From positions 40,907,642-40,971,641 of the forward strand of contig OX637394.1 of NCBI GenBank assembly GCA_951799425.1: DNA of 64,000 bases, given 5' to 3'. The position numbers and the translations under genes are program-made. A model generated the notes under the pieces. The model made no database searches and was not told the origin of the DNA. It saw nothing but the letters and a program-made list of their open reading frames with translations. Source of the DNA: Ilex aquifolium (lineage: Eukaryota > Streptophyta > Magnoliopsida > Aquifoliales > Aquifoliaceae). Below, one piece after another: positions 57,421 to 64,000 of this stretch. How positions within the stretch are numbered: position 1 is the first letter of the stretch; every line of letters starts with the position of its first letter.

Positions 57421-59017
57421 TCAAAAGAAGAAGCAGGAAGGCTGATATCTGGGGTACTCAAAAACTTGGTAATGAGGCACACCACCATACGAGTAATAAT
57501 AATTCAGGTTGGGATCATTTTCAGTCTTGCTCTCCGCCTTCTTTTCATCAACTGCACTGACGTTCATAATCTTGGCAAACCCAATGTTCTTCCTCAGCAA
57601 CTTGGTAAGCTTGACCGGGTCAATTTCGTTTCCGATCACCTCTAACTCATTTTTTTCCTGTCCTTTCAGTGATACAGACTCCACACCTGGAAAAAAAAAA
57701 TGCATATTTGATCTGTATCACACAATAAGGGCTAATTCGAGCAGCTTGGGTTCAACTCTGGTTTGATTTAAATTTTGGCTTATTCAAATTTCACAATCAC
57801 CGGTTCTAGTCAATTTTTTATGCTCCTTTCATAAACTGATAGAATTATATCTAAGTAACTTGTGGTTCGACTCGAATAGGTTCGTGTCCATAAACACTTC
57901 TAATTTTATTGTCCAATATTAATTTTTTTTAAAAGGGGTGCAACACAAGGACTTCCTAGGGGTCACCGCTAGAGTTCGGTCGAGATGCTTGCAAGTTTCT
58001 TTTAATCCAAGATTGAGTAAGAATTTAAACTTACATTTGATTTTGATTTGGGCTCAAACTTGACCAGTAACAACCAAACCAAGCTTAAGCATACTTACAC
58101 ATAATATCCTTCAAATAAAAAGTGTTAACTCACACTCCAATGAAATTTAGTGCAATTTGGATCCTAAATGCTTAATTCTTGGACTTTAAAAACTGCAAAC
58201 TGAACCAAACATAAAACTTGACAAAAAAAGAAAAAAAACAAAGATAAAAGGCAAAAAAATTCGTGTTACCAGAGAAACTAACTGCAATGGTCATGGCCCT
58301 TGATTTATTTTTGGTGGCAATTGAATGGGAATCACTGCGTTTTCGTAGTAACCGAGAGATTACTAAGAGGCCCAAGACACGAGCTACAACCTTCATTGCC
58401 TTGTTTCGTGACTTCTCGCCATTCATAGGCACCTCAATGACCACCTTTTGCTGAACAAATTCAAATTTGAGTCATAATGTTATAACTTGCTAGAATACTA
58501 CGACTAATGTGATTTTTTTCGTAAGTAGATATTTTAAAGAAAAAGCAATTTCATAAGTAAATTAAAAATAAAAAAGGGGCGTCGTAGGATTATTATCCCT
58601 GCAAGAAACAAGAATTTTAGTTGCGCAAAAAACCGTCACCAATAGTCTTAATTGGTAGCGACTTCCACTGTGGTTGCCTCTATAGCCATATCATGAATTG
58701 TCCCGTCACCACTAAATATCAAGTTTCAATAGTAAAATTGTATTTTTTTCCCACTAAACTCTTGAATTATAGCTAGCAATGAGATATATATACATCGCCA
58801 CTAATATACTTATGTAGTATAGTTTGTAAGACTGATATATATACATTTCACTATACAACTAATGCATCTACATGTATGTCTGCATATTACAAATAAGCGA
58901 TTAATCTCGAAAAAAAAGAACAAAACTACAAAAGAAATGGTACCTACTATAATAATTTAAAAATAAATATTTTTTTCAAAAATAATGTTAGTAAATAATA
59001 ACTAATTATACCTTCAT
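57421..59017 (-). CDS. HMA-domain protein, copy 5 (intact, three exons)
   Basis: Exons on the minus strand are 59012-59017 (ATGAAG), 58270-58450 (after CAG) and 57421-57686 (after CAG), ending in TGA. The 453-bp frame gives 150 residues, the same sizes as copy 4. It encodes KVVIEVPMNGEKSRNKAMK, the shared insertion of about 35 residues, GVESVSLKG, KLTKLLRKNIGF and the terminal SCFFF. It belongs to type 1 with copies 1 and 2. Unusual changes in normally conserved places are VIEVP (Lys to Glu) and AVSFSG (Gly to Ser), so function may be relaxed. A MITE with five CACGTG boxes starts 10 bp upstream of its TATA box. The product has no CxxC, so classical metal binding is doubtful. Confidence 0.78.
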
Positions 59018-59147
59018 GGTCTTGGTTTGGTGGATATGACAGTAGTGAGAACCCACTAGCAGGGAAAAGATGGGGTGTCTAGAGTCTCTTGGAGAGACAA
59101 TTTAAAAGGTCTTTTATGAATGGCAATGCAGTGAGAGTCATGTCCTA

Positions 59148-59156
59148 CTATTTATA
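59148..59156 (-). promoter_or_regulatory. TATA box of HMA copy 5
   Basis: The minus strand reads TATAAATAG, about 130 bp upstream of the ATG and only 10 bp from the MITE border at 59167. Confidence 0.7.
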
Positions 59157-59166
59157 ATAAATCTTT

Positions 59167-59657
59167 GGGCAAATAGCAGTTTGCACTCCAAAAGATTAAA
59201 AAAAATTAATTTAAACCCTCAAAAATCAATTATCCCCATGTAAATTAATTAGTAGCAATGTGACCCCAACAATAATGTTTGTTGCGATTTTCATCAAATT
59301 GTCAGCCATGTTAGATGCACGTGATGACTTTTGTTGAATTATGGCGCTTCCCTTTTTCACGTGTGTCTCACGTGCCTGACAATCCAATAAAAATCGTCAT
59401 GGACGTTATGGCTGGGATTGCGATTTTCGTCAAATTGACAAACCGCGTGAAATACACGTGATGACTTTTGTTAGATTATAACCCTTCCCCTTTTCACGTA
59501 CGTTTCACGTGATTGTCAATTTGATGAAAATCGCAATGAACATTATGATTGGGGTCACATTGCTATCAATTAGTTTAATTGATGGTACAATTTGAAACAA
59601 TTGATCTTTGAGGGTGCAAATTTTTTAATTTTTGGGGGTGCAAACTGCCATTTGCCC
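59167..59657. mobile_element. MULE-type MITE, 491 bp, perfect 9-bp duplication, with G-boxes
   Basis: Perfect TAAATCTTT duplications lie at 59158-59166 and 59658-59666. The ends are GGGCAAATAGCAGTTTGCAC and the inverted GTGCAAACTGCCATTTGCCC. CACGTG occurs at 59318-59323, 59358-59363, 59369-59374, 59455-59460 and 59506-59511. This is the best-preserved of four copies. CACGTG is the core bound by plant bHLH and bZIP factors. Confidence 0.9.
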
Positions 59658-59666
59658 TAAATCTTT

Positions 59667-61408
59667 TGGGGGTGATTCTATGGGAGAGGTGGGACACCAG
59701 AAAATTTGTGACTTCGGTCATCTTTGGTTGTTAGGATGGGGAGGTAACAGTACAATCACAAAGAACCAAAAGAAGACGGCTAGCCTTTGACTTATTCAAG
59801 TCACATGTTTTTTAAATTTGTGGGTGCGACATAAATTCTAGATACTAAATTCGAACTATTGATCTTCGTTCTCTCAAGGTGGGGTTAACGATCTCAAATA
59901 AACCCAAAGGTTTAATACCACTTGCGTATCATCTGGTTATTGAGTCTTTAAGACTCATAATCAAGAGGCAGATGCAACAACAAAAGCAATAGGATGTGAC
60001 ATTAGACTTATCAAAAACATTATAAATATGGTAATTGTTTGGCCAGCCATGGAATTCTTTGTTTTTTGACTTGTCGTTTGACAAGGACATAACACGGTTT
60101 GGAACTACCGACGGTGACTTATCCGTGGTAATTTAGAATCTCGTACGATTTACGATCGTTAAATATGAGTTTAGATATTTGTATATATATATTTTCGTGA
60201 ATTCGTGCTCTCATTTGACAAAATTCACGAATTCGACTAATTCGCACTCTTGCTTACTTATATGTTTATCTATTATTACTCAAATTTTTTATTTGGAAAG
60301 TACTGATTCAGACTTAAAGATAAATATTAAACTAGAATAATGTTTTGTAAACTATAATTGTCATTTTACGACTTTATAATCCACCTATATTTAAAAATTA
60401 AATAATTTGTCTTATAGTTGCGCATGAAATCTTAGTTTTTTATATTTTATTTATATTTAACTTTTATGAGTGATTCGTGTGTCTATATGCATATAATATG
60501 ACGTTCTCAATTTTTTTTTAAATGTTGACGCTTTTGTACTCCTGCTCCCGTGCCCGCTTCCGCTCTATGTAATCTAAATTCTACGTATTGATAAATCTGT
60601 CAGTAGTACGAGATCGTACTCAATATAGATGATATACTCTTTGTAGTTGAGTCACGGAATGAGCGATTTATAAGTTGAATTTTTATTTTTTATTTTTTGG
60701 TCAAATCTATGAGTTGAATTAAACATTTTGATTTTCACATATAATGTTTAAAGCTATTAAAAGTAAAAATAAAAAAATCCAATCTTATGGGGATAACTCA
60801 ATTAAACTCTATTTTTGAAAATAAAATTTCGATTTCAATTTTATTCTAATTCGGATCATCGATCAAAACTATCAATCCATAGTGTTAATGACCAAGTCGT
60901 TAATCACTAAAATTCAAATTAACATTCGTCTCTCTTCAATGGAAAATGTTGTTTTCCAACAAAAACGAACAAATACATATTAAAAGATCTGGTTCAGTCA
61001 AGATCACGCGCATATCAGTGTGAAAACGGACTAGTCATCACAGACCAGCCAGGCAGCATGGATTGGTTCGACTTTGAAAAGTTGGTCAGAAGATTTTTTT
61101 TTTTTTCCTTTTGGTAAGTTCTTGTGAATGTTTAAGGTCACTAGTAATGCATATTAGAAGCTAGAAGTGGGAAAGGCAAGAAAAAATGCCAATAGGAAAC
61201 AAATGTTCAAGTTAATCAATTAAGTTAGAAGCAAATATGCAAAATGCATATAATAAAATTGATGGATTTAGATCCTCCGATTTTCTAATTTTATCAATTT
61301 CAATCGAAGTTCAATCATACACTATTATATTTATTGAGACAATTGGGTATTAGTAGAACTCGTAGAAACTCACAATTGGGTATTAAAATGGATTATTCAA
61401 CTTCATCA
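59667..61408. repeat. B-type flank of unit 5, first part (non-coding)
   Basis: It matches 21418-24018 with two deletions (near 59849 and around 61060). AT-rich; no gene. Confidence 0.6.
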
Positions 61409-61417
61409 AAATTTGAA

Positions 61418-61733
61418 GGGTAAAAATCATAATAGTTGGTCCTTGAATTTACCTTTAGTTTTAATTTAGTCTCTAAACTTTCAATTATCTCGATTTAGTC
61501 CCTCAACTATTAATTTTGTCTTAATTAAGTCCTTTCATCAATTTCCATCATTAGATCAATTGCAGTCTAGTCTGATCTGATCCATTTTCAATGTTAATCT
61601 AACGGTGAAAATGGATTGAATGAGTTAATTGACACAAAATTGATAATCGAGGGACTAAATATAGACAATTAAAAGTTCAGAGACAAAATTAAAACTAAAG
61701 ACAAAATTCAGGAACCAGTTATGATTTTTACCC
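61418..61733. mobile_element. MULE-type MITE, 316 bp, unit 5 copy
   Basis: It has the same ends and the same AAATTTGAA duplications as 24028-24343, at the same place in the B-type flank, so it was inserted before the block duplication. Confidence 0.85.
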
Positions 61734-61742
61734 AAATTTGAA

Positions 61743-62390
61743 ATTAAGACGATCCAGGGCACCAAAAAAAAAACCCTACTATATTGATGCTCAAAGACAA
61801 TGTATTATTGAGAAAATAAAGATAATTAGCAAACAAGAATGTTTCATGTACTGGAAAAATAGTATAAAACAGAGGATTCCCATGTAAAGTATGAAAGTCC
61901 TCAAGCTATGAAATTCTAAAAATGTTGCATTGGCCACCAAAATTTTCAATAAATTATGTTACAACATCTTCCAAAGTTTACTCTTCAGTTACTCTAGCAG
62001 CTTACCATTGGCACTACCGAACCGTCGCAATAACATAACTTCAACTCCAGTGGCTTGTTTGGATGATCTTTGGGGGAGGGATTGGATTAGTTGCTCCAAA
62101 TCCTTCCAAACTCAACCTCCACCTTTATTTCCATGGAATTCATTGATGAATTCAATTCATACTCTTGTTTAGTATATAATCTATACACGTGCGGGACTCA
62201 CAGATGTATCACCATTATCATCATACATTTGTCCTAAACGACTATATTACTCATTAGCTAATCCAATCCATATTTATTTTTGTTTAATTCAGGGGTGCAA
62301 ACAATATTTGCGTCACTAATCTGGGTATGGCCGCTCAAAGTTTTTTCAGTTCTTTATACTTTTCTAATACTCCACCATTGCCCAGTGCCA
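61743..62390. repeat. B-type flank of unit 5, second part (non-coding)
   Basis: It is nearly identical to 24353-25007 and 35618-36254. The open stretch starting ATGGCCACC-like at 61930 (about 80 codons) recurs in all three copies but has no recognisable domain. Confidence 0.5.
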
Positions 62391-63822
62391 ACCACTAGCT
62401 AGGCGCCCAACGCCCAGCGCCAACCACCAACTAGGATCCTAGCATCCAGGCGCGAATGTCCAGGCACTAGTGTCCAGTGCCCTCACCCGCGGCGCCTGCC
62501 TCCTCGCCCGCCTAGGTGTCGTCCACATCACATGCCCAGCTCGTCCAACAATACCCCTGGCGCCCAGTGTCACTCTTCCTGGCACATCAGGCACCCTCGT
62601 CTCCCGCGCCGGACGCCCATGCTCCGCTGGCTATATCTTGTCAGCGCCTTCTTGTTACCCTCACTGTCATCTTCTCCCTCATGTTCGTCTTTTTAGAGAG
62701 AGTCTCCTAAGTCACCAAAAGCTTGACCTAACTTTGCCTCTGCTCTCATGCAAACAGCCTCAATCTCTAGCTTAGCGGCTCTCTCGCGAGTAGCCAGAAC
62801 CTTGGCCTAACTCTGCCTCTACTCTCACGCAAGCAGTCTTAGTCTCCAGCTTAGCAGCTCTTTCGTGAGTCGCCGAAAGCTCAGCCTAACTCTATCTCTA
62901 CTCTCACGCAAGCAACCTCAGTCTCCAACTTAACGGTTCTCTCGCAAGTCCCTAGAACCTTGGCCTAACTCTGTCTCTGCTCTCAGGCAAACAACCTTAG
63001 TCTCCAGCTTAGTTGTTTTCTCGCAGGTCACCAAAAGTTCAGCTTAACTCTGTCTTCGCTCTTTTGCAAGCAGTCTCAGTTTCTAGAAACTCGGCCTCAG
63101 GAGGTGCAGCTCTTTCGTGAGTCACCCACAACTCCTCCTCTACAGTCCCGTCGTGTCTACCACTCTTTCATCAAGGTTCAACTGCCAAAAGTGAACAAGA
63201 ACAAAATTTCTTATTGATGCCCTCTCCCCCAAATCCCATTGGACTTGGGGCATGGGGGCAAATGATGGGCCCAATCCAGACCAGGCCCAATTCAGAAATA
63301 CAAATCCAGCCCACCTCAAGCATACAAGCCAAGCCCACCTCAAGCATACAAGCCAAGCCCACCATAGGATGGGGGAAACTAAGTTAGGTCAGTCGCACCA
63401 TCTTGAGGGAGTCAAGTCAGACGCGTCATGTTGAGAAACTCAGTCCAGAACTAACATGCGAGGAGATCTCATTGGGACGCGCACGTTACCACCTCCACGA
63501 AACTGCTTCGCCTGTTACGAGAATGGCGCCACCTCTACGGAACTATTTCACCTATTTCAAGAAAAGTACATCAATCTGTTAGCAGATGCCTATAAATTGT
63601 AAGTCTCATCTACGCATATGGGCATCTCTCACATATGAATCACTTCTAAGCACTTTACACCCCTTGAACAATAAAATATGCAGGTCATCTTACTCCTTCA
63701 CAGTGGAGTAGGTCACTCTAACTGAACCACTTAAATTGTGTTTTGTTTAGTTTGACTCTCAACTTTTATTACTATATTTAATACTTGACAGGTAATACAT
63801 AAACACATTTTGTGCATCATCA
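62391..63822 (+). mobile_element. 5'-truncated non-autonomous LTR element, unit 5 copy
   Basis: GC-rich repeats (62391-62640), minisatellite (about 62700-63115), and a polypurine-like tract are followed by a 560-bp LTR at 63263-63822. This LTR is about 24 bp longer than its siblings because a CACCTCAAGCATACAAGCCA-containing segment is duplicated in tandem (about 63310-63360). Confidence 0.65.
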
Positions 63823-64000
63823 TATTCCATCTTGAATTCATTCTATTCCCATTTAGAAGCATTATTGAATACCAAATGTAATAGAGGATTTTGATGATAA
63901 ATAGGCAAATCTGTCATACTCATGTAATAAGGGGATCAACATAAATATGAATAAATACAAAATGAATCCAACTAAATGCAAAATATACACAATCAAAAAC
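63823..64000. repeat. B-type flank of unit 5, third part, running off the window
   Basis: It matches 26431-26608 and 37665-37842. By analogy, another HMA copy may follow about 1.3 kb beyond the right edge. Confidence 0.55.

Overview
This is a nuclear segment from a flowering plant, probably a eudicot. The evidence is AT-rich intergenic DNA, minus-strand genes with GT-AG introns and plant TATA boxes, plant-type Ty3/gypsy elements, MITEs with 3-, 8- and 9-bp target-site duplications (TSDs), Helitrons with 5'-TC / hairpin-CTAG-3' ends, and captured plant genes (SYP71-like SNARE, LEUNIG-family corepressor). No tRNA, rRNA or CRISPR array was seen. The species cannot be named from the sequence.

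The only apparent host genes are a tandem family of small heavy-metal-associated (HMA) domain proteins, all on the minus strand. Five copies are present. Copy 1 (5675-6429) has lost an acceptor AG and its last exon is not in the window. Copy 2 (19468-20505) lacks exon 1 and promoter. Copy 3 (27897-29121) lacks almost all of exon 2 and is followed by a second orphan promoter and exon 1 (30570-30575). Copy 4 (39132-41023) and copy 5 (57421-59017) can each be assembled into an intact three-exon, 453-bp, 150-residue gene. Each copy is followed at higher coordinates by about 7-18 kb of its own upstream DNA. That flank comes in two diverged types: A-type behind copies 1, 3 and 4, and B-type behind copies 2 and 5. 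The third unit starts A-type and switches to B-type at a short microhomology near 35464-35470, so the order is A, B, A/B hybrid, A, B.

Most of the length is transposable elements in those flanks. 1-4816 is the 3' part of a decayed Ty3/gypsy element: gag, protease and reverse transcriptase in one frame with three stop codons, a deletion of RNase H and integrase, an antisense extra ORF, polypurine tract and 3' LTR. 9650-14532 is a Mutator-like element containing a 3.9-kb Helitron, which itself contains a Tourist-like MITE. 43787-48089 is a complete non-autonomous LTR element that encodes only Gag (TR-GAG type), with two 590-bp LTRs, a 5-bp TSD and empty sites elsewhere in the window. 48962-55736 is a 6.8-kb Helitron inserted into a 0.6-kb Helitron; it carries intron-containing fragments of a SYP71-like gene and a LEUNIG_HOMOLOG-like gene. 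B-type flanks carry a 5'-truncated relative of the Gag-only element. Because the units are paralogous, filled and empty sites can be compared inside the window, which fixes several element borders to the base.

The most functional-looking observation is a roughly 490-bp MULE-type MITE carrying several CACGTG (G-box) sequences. It is inserted about 10 bp upstream of the TATA box of copies 1, 3b and 5, but is absent from copies 3a and 4. Duplicated HMA genes therefore sit behind two different kinds of promoter.
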